From NCBI GenBank assembly GCA_934149075.1, contig CAKPDR010000003.1, forward strand, positions 62,001 through 126,000: 64,000 nucleotides of DNA, in the 5' to 3' direction. The notes below the pieces were generated by a model. The model was not told the DNA's origin. It saw only the letters and a list, made by a program, of their open reading frames with translations, and did no database searches. Within the stretch, counting starts at the first letter, position 1; each line of letters begins with the position of its first letter. The position numbers were made by a program, and so were the translations under genes. Source of the stretch: an uncultured Clostridia bacterium (lineage in GTDB: Bacteria; Bacillota; Clostridia; TANB77; CAG-508). Below are positions 51,959-59,467 of this stretch, piece after piece.

Positions 51959-52657
51959 TTAAATATATTTCCATATTTTTTTATATTGTTCAAGTTGTTC
52001 ATTTTTTTTAACCTGTGCTACAGGATGATATAAAGGAATTATAATAAAATCTTTTAATTTTATTTCTGGATAATTAATAATTGTATCTTTTAAAGTCTTA
52101 CAAATAGTAAAATTATAGGTCTTTGATAATGAATAGATTGGATAATATCCTAATGTTAATATGACTTTGGGTTTAACTATTTCAATTTGTTTCATTAAAT
52201 ATTCGCTACAATTATTTGTAGATTTTTTTAAATCAATATTATTCCCTCTGTAATTATCTCCTTTTCTTGCACACATAATTGCATTAGTAATAAATATATC
52301 ACCTAAACTATATGTATTATTTGAAGATTCTTTAATATAATATTCTAGTTGTTTTTTGGTATTGCTTTTTTCTTGTTCAATTAAATATTTCCAATTACTT
52401 TTACTTGGATTTTTTATATACTGTTCGTTGAACATTTTCATATCATTAAAAGGTCCCCAATCTTGACCTATAATCATAATTTTAGAATCTAATCTATTAA
52501 ACCAATTTGTCCAAATGGATGGTATATTTCTGCAAAAATCATAATCATTATAAATATTTATCAAAGAAAAATCTTTACCACTTTTATTTTTAATATTAAC
52601 ACATCTTTCACAAATTCCTAATTCTTTTAATAATTCATTATATAACTGTTTTTTCAT
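51959..52657 (-). CDS. Uracil-DNA-glycosylase-fold protein
   Basis: 232 residues, resembling the UDG superfamily: IMIIGQDWGP (motif 1-like), SLGDIFITNAIMCARKG (Asn-containing core), IVKPKVILTLGYYP and the HPV-type LYHPVAQVKKNEQLEQYKK. The catalytic Asp/Asn of known families is unclear, so activity is uncertain. ATG 52657 has AGGAG 7 nt upstream, better than an earlier ATG overlapping the ATPase/HD gene. It is the last cargo gene. Confidence 0.7.
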   Translation of the reverse strand: MKKQLYNELLKELGICERCVNIKNKSGKDFSLINIYNDYDFCRNIPSIWTNWFNRLDSKIMIIGQDWGPFNDMKMFNEQYIKNPSKSNWKYLIEQEKSNTKKQLEYYIKESSNNTYSLGDIFITNAIMCARKGDNYRGNNIDLKKSTNNCSEYLMKQIEIVKPKVILTLGYYPIYSLSKTYNFTICKTLKDTIINYPEIKLKDFIIIPLYHPVAQVKKNEQLEQYKKIWKYI

Positions 52658-52667
52658 TAAATAGCTC

Positions 52668-53480
52668 CTATATTTTTTCATATATAAATTTATTTACAAT
52701 ATTTCTTATGTTTTCCATTCTACTTTTTGTTTCTTTATCTTTATAATCAAATCTGTCTATTAATATATTTATATAGTCATTTTCTTTTACAATATTATAT
52801 TTTACATCAAAATTTAAATCAAATGTAAATGCTAATATACAAACCCAAAAGTCCAATGGTGTTACTCTATCATAGATATTAACACATTCCTTATTTAACA
52901 CGGTTTCATATACTTTATCACTACTTGAAATATATGCTAATTTTCGTTCTGCAAAATCTTTTACGGTTCTATCCTTATACAAAATAATATTTTTAACTTT
53001 TTCATTATATCTTTTGCTTCCAAAAGAGTGCGGTACATTGACTCTCAATTCAGGAAAAGTTGCTGCAGGTTTATCTGGATTTTTGCTTATATAATACTGT
53101 TCTGAAACTACTGGACTTAATAAATGAGATTTATTAACTCGATTTCTAATTTTTCCAACAAATTTAAATCCTATAGCATCAAAGTTTGACTTTGGGAATA
53201 TTCCATTTACATTAAATTCTTTATCTGAGTTTATTATTATTTCTGTGTTTTCTTTTATGTTATTTATTTCGGTTAATTTAAATGCATCTGCTTTATAATC
53301 AAGCATTGCTGAAGATATTGCATCTAATATCGTTGTTTTCCCACAACCATTTTCTCCAACTAATATATTTAATCCAGAACCTTCATTCTCATTATCTGGT
53401 ATATTGAAATTATTTATTTTAAAATTATCATTTGTTTTAAATAATCCATAATTATTAATTTCTAAATTTAAAATAAACAT
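52668..53480 (-). CDS. ATPase N-domain fused to HD-hydrolase C-terminus (chimera)
   Basis: 270 residues. 1-180 are the start of an SMC/AAA_23-type ATPase with Walker A VGENGCGKTT (41-50), but no Q-loop-signature or Walker B follows. 188-270 (VCILAFTFDLNFDVKYNIVK, NDYINILIDRFDYKDKE) instead match the C-terminal part of the HD hydrolase at 1441-2208 (AFIFDINF...YINRILNRYDIKDEYTK). The HD catalytic residues are missing. An internal deletion probably joined two genes in frame. The product is likely inactive. Start ATG 53480 lacks a clear site. Confidence 0.72.
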   Translation of the reverse strand: MFILNLEINNYGLFKTNDNFKINNFNIPDNENEGSGLNILVGENGCGKTTILDAISSAMLDYKADAFKLTEINNIKENTEIIINSDKEFNVNGIFPKSNFDAIGFKFVGKIRNRVNKSHLLSPVVSEQYYISKNPDKPAATFPELRVNVPHSFGSKRYNEKVKNIILYKDRTVKDFAERKLAYISSSDKVYETVLNKECVNIYDRVTPLDFWVCILAFTFDLNFDVKYNIVKENDYINILIDRFDYKDKETKSRMENIRNIVNKFIYEKI

Positions 53481-53522
53481 TATATTTCCTTTCTTTAATA
53501 CTATTGTAATTAGCTTTATACT

Positions 53523-54116
53523 TTATACTTTATTTTTTAGTTCTTCATAAATCTCATCCCAATTATTTACTCTTACTATTTCTTTATCTTCAATGTCACT
53601 ATTCATTTTAGTTGTCATCAAAATTGATTTAATACTATTATCAGCTAATTGTCTACAAGTCTCATAACTATCTTCAATTAACACATCGATTCCATGTTCC
53701 TTGCAAAATGTTAATTTATCACTAACATGTAAATTCAAACTATCATAAGGAATATTAAAATTATCTAAACTTCTTTTAGTAATTGCTTCTGTATCACAAT
53801 TTTTAATATTCATTAATCTTGCTGTAATAAAATGTATTGTATTTCCTTCTTCTTTTAATTTTTGAATTGTCTTATCTGCATTAGGAAGCATTGTACATTC
53901 TTCCAATACATTTTTATAATATTTATCGAAAAAAACAAATTTTGTCTTTTCATCCCAACCATACAAAGCTTTTAAATAATATCTATTTTTAATCAAACCA
54001 AAACTATCTCTATTAGTTGGTACTCCAGATATTTCTTCTTCAAATATATCTGCATATTTTAGCATTGACTTAACTGTTAAAAATGTTGTATCATCAATAT
54101 CAATTCCTATTTTCAT
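53523..54116 (-). CDS. HAD-family 5'-nucleotidase-like phosphatase
   Basis: 197 residues, NT5C/HAD superfamily: IGIDIDDTTF supplies the DxD nucleophile motif, FITAR the second Thr/Ser, HVSDKLTFCKEHGIDVLIEDS the Lys and Asp. The family dephosphorylates nucleoside monophosphates. It starts 3 nt after the YjjX-like gene's stop, so it is in the operon. Confidence 0.8.
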   Translation of the reverse strand: MKIGIDIDDTTFLTVKSMLKYADIFEEEISGVPTNRDSFGLIKNRYYLKALYGWDEKTKFVFFDKYYKNVLEECTMLPNADKTIQKLKEEGNTIHFITARLMNIKNCDTEAITKRSLDNFNIPYDSLNLHVSDKLTFCKEHGIDVLIEDSYETCRQLADNSIKSILMTTKMNSDIEDKEIVRVNNWDEIYEELKNKV

Positions 54117-54119
54117 TAC

Positions 54120-54653
54120 TTACCTCCATTTCTCTCCATTAATATATTTTGTTAAAGCCATTATAAAAGAATATTCTGTTAAATCTATTCTTGAAATTTC
54201 ATTATGTGTTAATAATTGAATGCCTCCACTATGATTATGTCTTTCTTTATCTTCCCCTAAAACAGTATCCATTGCTTCACTTAAATTTGTATCTAAAACT
54301 TTCTGAACTAAATTATCTGGAACTGGAAATGAAGGGCTTGTTCCATAGCTTTCAAAATCTTTATTATCTTCAATTACTGCAATATTAGTAATCATCCATC
54401 TACCTAATAAATCATTTATTCCACTTTCAATTCCCAAAAACAAATCTGCTTCTATATTATTTTCTTTTGCATATTTTTTTAGATTTCTAACTCTATTTTT
54501 AGCTCCATTATAAATTTCTTTATTTACGGGTTGATCTGGAACATCAGATTCAACAGGTATCCCGATAATTTCAACATCTTTAAAATAATGTTCTAAAGCT
54601 TTTTTTGCTCCTTCAATTTTACCTTGATTTTTTGTAGCAATTAATACTTTCAT
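54120..54653 (-). CDS. Non-canonical purine NTPase, YjjX/DUF84 family
   Basis: 178 residues. The family hydrolyses ITP/XTP, keeping damaged purines out of nucleic acids. VLIATKNQGKIEGAKKAL, VESDVPDQPVNKEIYNGAKNR and FLGIESGINDLLGRW are its conserved blocks. ATG 54653 has AGGAGG 6 nt upstream; an ATG at 54668 overlaps that site. It follows abiEii by 24 nt. Confidence 0.85.
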   Translation of the reverse strand: MKVLIATKNQGKIEGAKKALEHYFKDVEIIGIPVESDVPDQPVNKEIYNGAKNRVRNLKKYAKENNIEADLFLGIESGINDLLGRWMITNIAVIEDNKDFESYGTSPSFPVPDNLVQKVLDTNLSEAMDTVLGEDKERHNHSGGIQLLTHNEISRIDLTEYSFIMALTKYINGEKWR

Positions 54654-54677
54654 TCTTTTCCTCCTCATATTAAATTT

Positions 54678-55499
54678 TTATTGTGTTATCATCGTTAAAT
54701 CGCCAAAATAATCTAACACATTATCAATAACATCTTTTATAGGTATTTCTAGCCAATTGTTATTTGCTGTATTAATTCTTGATTGAAATCTGTTATTATT
54801 TAAAATATTTGTTAATCTAATATGTATATCTTTTAATTCATTTTCACGCATTGATTCATCTTGAAAAATTAAAATATCTATGAATTTTATTAGCTTGTCC
54901 TTATCTAAATTCTCATTATTAATTAAATAATAAAAATCAAAAATATCTTTAAATCTTGTAGAAGTAATACCAAATTTTAATAATGATTTTAATTTTTCTA
55001 CAATTATTTGTTCTTTAGAATTAATTAGTAAGCTAACACTTTCATTTATTATATTAAAATCAAAATAGTACTCATCTTGTCCTATATCAAAGTATTTATG
55101 AACTCCAATATCTAGTTTAGAACTTATTGAATATTTATTTTTATCAGTTAGCTCAATATAAACTCTTTTCCCATCATAGTCTTGATGATGTAATGGTTCG
55201 ATTTTTCCAGTAACTTTAATTTTTACACCATCATCTGTATTATTTAGTTCTTTTATAAAATTAAGAATTGATTTATCTTCTAAAGAATATTTTATAAAAT
55301 CAATATCCATATCTCTAGTTGCACGACGCATATCTTTAGAAATATTATGCATAACAACTCCACCTTTTACAGTTATATTTTTACTGTATTTGCTATTTCC
55401 AATTTTAAGTAAAACAATATCTTGTGCAACTTTTGGAATTGCATCATCTTCAGAATAACCTGCTGTTACATATTTATTTACTAATTCGTATATATTCAT
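54678..55499 (-). CDS. abiEii: AbiEii/AbiGii-family toxin (nucleotidyltransferase)
   Basis: 273 residues. The nucleotidyltransferase core shows VKGGVVMHNISKDMRRATRDMDIDF (GG...RxTxDxD), with a helical C-terminal half. AbiEii toxins are GTP-dependent nucleotidyltransferases that modify tRNA and stop growth, giving phage abortive infection. Its ATG overlaps the last base of abiEi, the normal antitoxin-toxin order. All core motif residues are intact. Confidence 0.9.
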   Translation of the reverse strand: MNIYELVNKYVTAGYSEDDAIPKVAQDIVLLKIGNSKYSKNITVKGGVVMHNISKDMRRATRDMDIDFIKYSLEDKSILNFIKELNNTDDGVKIKVTGKIEPLHHQDYDGKRVYIELTDKNKYSISSKLDIGVHKYFDIGQDEYYFDFNIINESVSLLINSKEQIIVEKLKSLLKFGITSTRFKDIFDFYYLINNENLDKDKLIKFIDILIFQDESMRENELKDIHIRLTNILNNNRFQSRINTANNNWLEIPIKDVIDNVLDYFGDLTMITQ

Positions 55500-56041
55500 T
55501 AAAACACCTCGTCTTGTATTATTTCAAAAATTTTATCTCCATTTACAAAGTATTGTAAATATTCTTCTATCTTTTGTGTATCTAATGAATTTGCTAGTTT
55601 TCTGTAATTAGATATAATTTCTTTATATAAATCATATCCAATTTGATTTTTGTTTCTAGCTAAATCAATTAGCATTCTTTCTTTATCATAAATATTTATT
55701 TTAATTCCTTCATAATCAATTTCAGTTTTTCCTAAATTATATAATTCCTCTTTCATACGGATTTGTTTTATTTTATTAGAAGATATCATTCTGTTATTTC
55801 TATCTGTTGCTAAATATATTTTATCTGGAATTACATCTGTTAGATTGTGATAATAATAAGCAGAATAAGAAGTAAATACTCCATATGGATATTTCTTCAT
55901 AATAATATCTAAATAATGTACACTTGGAACATCAGAATATATTCCTTTTTCAATTTTATATATTTCTTTATTTTCTAAGGCTTTTCTAATTTGATAAGTA
56001 CTTTTATACTTACTTTTTATTTCACTATGGTTATATAACAT
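55499..56041 (-). CDS. abiEi: AbiEi-family antitoxin
   Basis: 180 residues. N-terminal winged-helix segment (IKSKYKSTYQIRKALENKEIYKIEKGIYSDVP) and AbiEi C-terminal domain (YDKERMLIDLARNKNQIGYDLYKE). It represses its own promoter and neutralises AbiEii in known systems. It is read from the promoter at 56062-56090, which overlaps an AACCTAATT/AATTAGGTT inverted repeat. Confidence 0.88.
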   Translation of the reverse strand: MLYNHSEIKSKYKSTYQIRKALENKEIYKIEKGIYSDVPSVHYLDIIMKKYPYGVFTSYSAYYYHNLTDVIPDKIYLATDRNNRMISSNKIKQIRMKEELYNLGKTEIDYEGIKINIYDKERMLIDLARNKNQIGYDLYKEIISNYRKLANSLDTQKIEEYLQYFVNGDKIFEIIQDEVF

Positions 56042-56061
56042 ACTTTTTTACCTCCAAAAAC

Positions 56062-56090
56062 ATTTTAACCTAATTCGCTCCACAAGTCAA
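56062..56090 (-). promoter_or_regulatory. abiE operon promoter
   Basis: TTGACT (56085-56090), 17 bp, TAAAAT (56062-56067). An inverted repeat 56067-56075/56104-56112 brackets it and is a candidate AbiEi operator. Confidence 0.75.
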
Positions 56091-56112
56091 TAGTTAGGGA
56101 GTTAATTAGGTT
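56067..56112. promoter_or_regulatory. Candidate AbiEi operator
   Basis: Perfect 9-bp inverted repeat AACCTAATT ... AATTAGGTT, 28 bp apart, spanning the abiE promoter. Negative autoregulation through inverted repeats is known for AbiEi. Confidence 0.55.
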
Positions 56113-56129
56113 AATTTTTTTGTTTTTAT

Positions 56130-56161
56130 TATGACACTGAATAAATTGCATAAATTCAGTG
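56130..56161 (-). terminator. Terminator of the 56187-57101 gene
   Basis: CACTGAAT pairs with ATTCAGTG (56135-56161). The minus-strand tail runs TCATAATAAAAAC, only moderately T-rich. Confidence 0.55.
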
Positions 56162-56186
56162 CCATAGTTAAATTTTTATTATATTT

Positions 56187-57101
56187 TTAATCTATATTTG
56201 GTATTTTTACAGTAATTCCTCTATCAGTATGTATTACATTACGAGATATAATTTTTCCTCTACTCTTATATACATTAGCTTTATTTTTACATTGTGGTGT
56301 GTCATATTCAGCTTTTGGATTGTTTGCAATAAATGCTTTTTCGCAGAAATTACATATTTTTAATAATCTAACATCTTGAGCCATTTGCATAGAATAAGAT
56401 ATATCGATAGCTTGTTTTAAATAATTAATTGTAAATCCAAAGCTATTGTTATAATATAAATCTTCTATCTTATGTTCTAAATGATTTATACTTAAAAATG
56501 GTAATTTCATTGTTAAAGGTTTATTATCTAATGTTGAATAAAAATGCTTATACAATGACCTTGCATAATTTAAAACCAATTCAAGTGGTTCTGCATAATG
56601 TTCTGAATATATTAAATATTCATTTATAAAAGATGTTAAATAATCTTCTTTTCTATTATTACTAGCTATATCTTTATATTTTTTTATTAAACTATTTATT
56701 TCTCTCTTATTTAATTTTGGTAAAAAGAACTTTAAATATTCTTCTGTACTTATAAAATCTACATTTTCCTTTCTATTTATATAAAAAGGATCTCTTACAG
56801 CTACTTTTTCATCTAATACAAAATACTTATTTATAGCTAAGTCAATCATAAATCCAAAAGAACCATATTTAGTATAGTAATTTAATAATTCAAAATCTTC
56901 TATTGGTTCTTTAAAAAATTGTTTTTTTCCTATATTTAATGTTTCAATTAATAAATCATCAATGTGTTCTGTTATGCTAATAGCTTTTTTAGTTGCTTTT
57001 TCTTCTGGCATAACATATCTTTTACCATCGATTTCTTCAATTTTATATTTGCTATAAACATAGCAAAATGGTGATGATTCTAGTCTTAAATTTGTTCTCA
57101 T
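56187..57101 (-). CDS. DUF6076/CGNR-like zinc-finger protein
   Basis: 304 residues, helical, with a C-terminal zinc-finger-like ICNFCEKAFIANNPKAEY...CKNKANVYKSRG (Cys-x2-Cys...Cys). This resembles DUF6076/CGNR-like proteins, found mostly in mobile elements; the role is unknown. ATG 57101 has GGGAG 8 nt upstream. A promoter lies at 57151-57178. It is separate from the abiE operon, being read through its own terminator. Confidence 0.65.
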   Translation of the reverse strand: MRTNLRLESSPFCYVYSKYKIEEIDGKRYVMPEEKATKKAISITEHIDDLLIETLNIGKKQFFKEPIEDFELLNYYTKYGSFGFMIDLAINKYFVLDEKVAVRDPFYINRKENVDFISTEEYLKFFLPKLNKREINSLIKKYKDIASNNRKEDYLTSFINEYLIYSEHYAEPLELVLNYARSLYKHFYSTLDNKPLTMKLPFLSINHLEHKIEDLYYNNSFGFTINYLKQAIDISYSMQMAQDVRLLKICNFCEKAFIANNPKAEYDTPQCKNKANVYKSRGKIISRNVIHTDRGITVKIPNID

Positions 57102-57150
57102 TTTATTCACTCCCAAATTTTTTCAAAAATTTTATTGTAAGCTATTGACA

Positions 57151-57178
57151 AATATAATAGATTACTGAAAACTGTCAA
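57151..57178 (-). promoter_or_regulatory. Promoter of the zinc-finger gene
   Basis: TTGACA (57173-57178), 16 bp, TATATT (57151-57156). Confidence 0.55.
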
Positions 57179-57239
57179 GAGAATTAAATAGAATTCTTTT
57201 GAAGCACATTGAAAATTGAATACCCAATAGCTAGATACG

Positions 57240-57420
57240 AAATAATGATACACTTGCATAGCCACAGCTCGAGCGTGATAAAACCGTCGCAAGCAATGGG
57301 TGCAACTCGGACGGAGTAGGAGTGGTGAAATTCCAGTGGAGTATGAAAATGCCGTTTAGCATTGCCCAGAATAGAGGGACAGGAAGAATATCATTCAAAA
57401 TTTTCACGAAAGGAGGAGTA
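57240..57420 (+). other. GC-rich leader upstream of xis
   Basis: In the 57102-57426 gap, bases 57255-57395 are far richer in G and C than the rest of the element, with several short stems (CCGTC/GACGG, AATGC/GCATT, TGG-CCA). There is no good reading frame before the excisionase start at 57427. Similar leaders precede xis-int in other Clostridia elements, from memory. Confidence 0.5.
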
Positions 57421-57426
57421 AGTTAT

Positions 57427-57621
57427 ATGGGAGATACAGTTAAAGAACTTCCTAGATTTTTCTCAACAGAAGATGTTAGAAAAATTTTAAAAATAGGAAA
57501 TAAAGCTTGTTTAGAATTATTTCATAGAGAAGATTTTCCCTGCGAGAGAATTGGAAAAGGTTATAGAATTGCAGAAGAAAGTTTCAATGAATATTTTAAA
57601 ACAAGACGAGTTTACAAATAA
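57427..57621 (+). CDS. xis: Excisionase-type helix-turn-helix protein
   Basis: 64 residues, a single winged HTH_17-like fold: FSTEDVRKILKIGNKACLELFHREDFPCERIGKGYRIAEESFNEYF. It would direct excision by the integrase. ATG 57427 has AGGAGG 8 nt upstream; codons before it belong to the leader. It is intact, unlike the integrase next to it. Confidence 0.82.
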   Translation: MGDTVKELPRFFSTEDVRKILKIGNKACLELFHREDFPCERIGKGYRIAEESFNEYFKTRRVYK

Positions 57622-57637
57622 AAAAGAAGATTTAAAT

Positions 57638-58942
57638 ATGCGACATTTAAACCTTCAAATACAAATATTATGTATTTAAAAAACTGAAAGAAAAACAATA
57701 TGAATTATGCAAAGGATGCGATAAGTTTTATGTATCAAAAACTTGTAAAGCTGTATTAACAGCAGGACGAGATCAAACAACAGGTCAAACTCAAAGAAAG
57801 TCATTTGTTGCTGATACCGAACAAGAAGCATTAGATAAAGCTTTAGATTATAGAATAAATCTAAACAAAAACGGTGGTCCAAGAATTATAACAAAAACAA
57901 ATAAAACTTTAATAGATTTAGTAAGACCAATGATAGAAGAACAATTTAAACTAAATCGAATTAAAGAATCGACCTATAAAAGAAAATTAGACACATTAAA
58001 ACAAATTGGAAATGCATCATTTGCAAGAAAGCCAATTACAAAAGTAACAAGAGATGAAGTAGTTAATTATCTTGCTAAACTAAAAACTTATTCAAAAACA
58101 ACAATAAAGCAAAATTATGAACTACTATGTATGGAATTTGGAGAAGCTTATCATCAGCAAATAATAAATGATAACTTTTTAGATGGTTATAAAAGAATTG
58201 AAAAGCCTAAAAGCGAATACAACGGACATCATAGAATAGCACTTACAATAGATGAACAAAGAAAGCTAATTTAATTTTTAAATGATGTAGATTATTCAAA
58301 TTTCAAACACAAATATCTATTTTTGTTATTGCTTAGTACAGGAATGAGAATAGGCGAAGCATTAGTATTAGATTATACTAAAGACATTGATTTAGAAAAA
58401 GGAATTGTAATAATTAGAAGAACACAAACTAAAGATACAAAAGGAAAATCTAGAATAGGAGAAACAACAAAAACTTTTTCTGGTCAAAGAACTATTAATT
58501 TAATGATATTAGTAGAAAAGCAATTGAAGATGCCATGAACCATATCATTCCAAATAAGTTCCATTTACTATTCTATAATCCAACAAATAAACAATATGGA
58601 TTATATGAAGAAGCTAGTATTAATTCTGCATTAAAACGAGCAGGTTTAAAATTAGGAATTGGACTTTATGAAGAAGTCAATTCAAAAGGCAAAAAAGTGA
58701 CAAGAACAGATATACACACTCATATGCTTCGAGGAACTTTTGCAACAAGATGTGCAGAAGCCAAAATTGCTCCAGTAGTATTAAAAGAAGTATTAGGTCA
58801 TTCTGATATATCTATTACAATGAAATACTACATTGATATAGATACTGATTTTATTAAGGCTGAGAATAAAAGTGTAGTTAATTATTTGATAAATAAAAAT
58901 ATTTTTGGAGTAATACAAGATAAAGACAATCTGGCTAGTTAA
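57638..58942 (+). pseudogene. int: Tyrosine integrase, broken
   Basis: A Tn916-like phage-family integrase. The N-terminal arm-binding part reads on from 57638 but is interrupted by a frameshift near 57675. The core-binding part (TLIDLVRPMIEEQFKLNR) ends at TAA 58272-58274. After it come LLLLSTGMRIGEALVLDY (catalytic Arg), a frameshift near 58505-58535 and HMLRGTFATR, LGHSDISITMKYYIDI (His-Arg-His-Tyr). All active-site residues exist but no single frame joins them. Start ATG 57638 is 17 nt after xis. Confidence 0.82.
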
Positions 58943-58978
58943 AATTATACAAAACTAATTAAAAAACATTGGAACTAT

Positions 58979-59030
58979 GCGGAATTTTAAAGCATATACA
59001 ACTTTAAATATTCCGCAAAAGTGTTCCGTA
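58979..59030. repeat. TTCCGCAAA repeats, right end of the element
   Basis: GCGGAA (inverted) at 58979, TTCCGCAAAA at 59011 and TTCCGTAAA at 59024, mirroring the cluster at 50240-50290. Confidence 0.55.
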
Positions 59031-59092
59031 AAATATTATACAAACGCTGAAACGCTTAAAATATCAAAGAAAATAGTACAAAGTGTCGAGTA

Positions 59093-59105
59093 CTCACCTC
59101 GACCA
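59093..59105 (+). repeat. attR core
   Basis: CCTCGACCATATT, exact copy of the tRNA-Pro 3' end at 50080-50092. The sequence beyond (to about 59190) resembles the 50093-50182 region, including a related hairpin, and is probably the original downstream region. Confidence 0.8.
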
Positions 59106-59169
59106 TATTTATAGCTGTTTTCAAGAAAATTTGAAAGAACTTGAAAGCAGTTTTTATTATATAAAGATA

Positions 59170-59393
59170 CTATTTTCTATAATAGTAGCATGGAAACTTT
59201 ATTCTTTCCATGCTATTTATCCCATCTTCATATCTTTCAAGATTAATATTATTCTCTTCAACATTAATGTAGTCACCTTTATTCATAGCATCAATAAATT
59301 CTGCCCCCTCTATTCCAAATCCATTTATAAACTCGGCTATTTTGTTTTTACTTGTCTTTTTAATCCTTGAACAATTTTCCATTCATCACTCAT
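59170..59393 (-). pseudogene. Small gene, possibly frameshifted
   Basis: A good AGGAGG precedes ATG 59393 (MSDEWKIVQGLKRQVKTK), which stops after 18 codons. A second frame picks up in the same A-run (NKIAEFINGFGIEGAEFIDAM) and runs to 59170. A one-base change in the A-run near 59337 would join them to about 77 residues. It may be a pseudogene, a sequencing error or a real short peptide. No family recognised. Confidence 0.4.
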
Positions 59394-59440
59394 ATTTTTC
59401 CTCCATACATAAAATGTAATAACCTAATAACATACTATCG

Positions 59441-59467
59441 TTATAAAAAGTAGCCTATAAGCTACTT
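59441..59467 (-). terminator. Terminator of the Ca2+ ATPase gene
   Basis: AAGTAGC pairs with GCTACTT (59448-59467), then TTTTTATAA on the minus strand. The hairpin includes the stop codon. Confidence 0.78.

Larger units (their letters stand above)
50077..59108 (+). mobile_element. Decayed integrative mobilizable element in tRNA-Pro
   Basis: The boundaries are the tRNA 3' end (CCTCGACCATATT, 50080-50092) and its repeat at 59093-59105. From left to right it holds a broken repA, a broken relaxase, a minus-strand cargo operon with AbiE toxin-antitoxin and nucleotide-handling genes, a zinc-finger gene, an excisionase and a broken tyrosine integrase next to the right end. The layout is typical of tRNA-integrating mobilizable elements. 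Inactivated replication, mobilization and integration genes say it cannot move alone. Confidence 0.82.
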
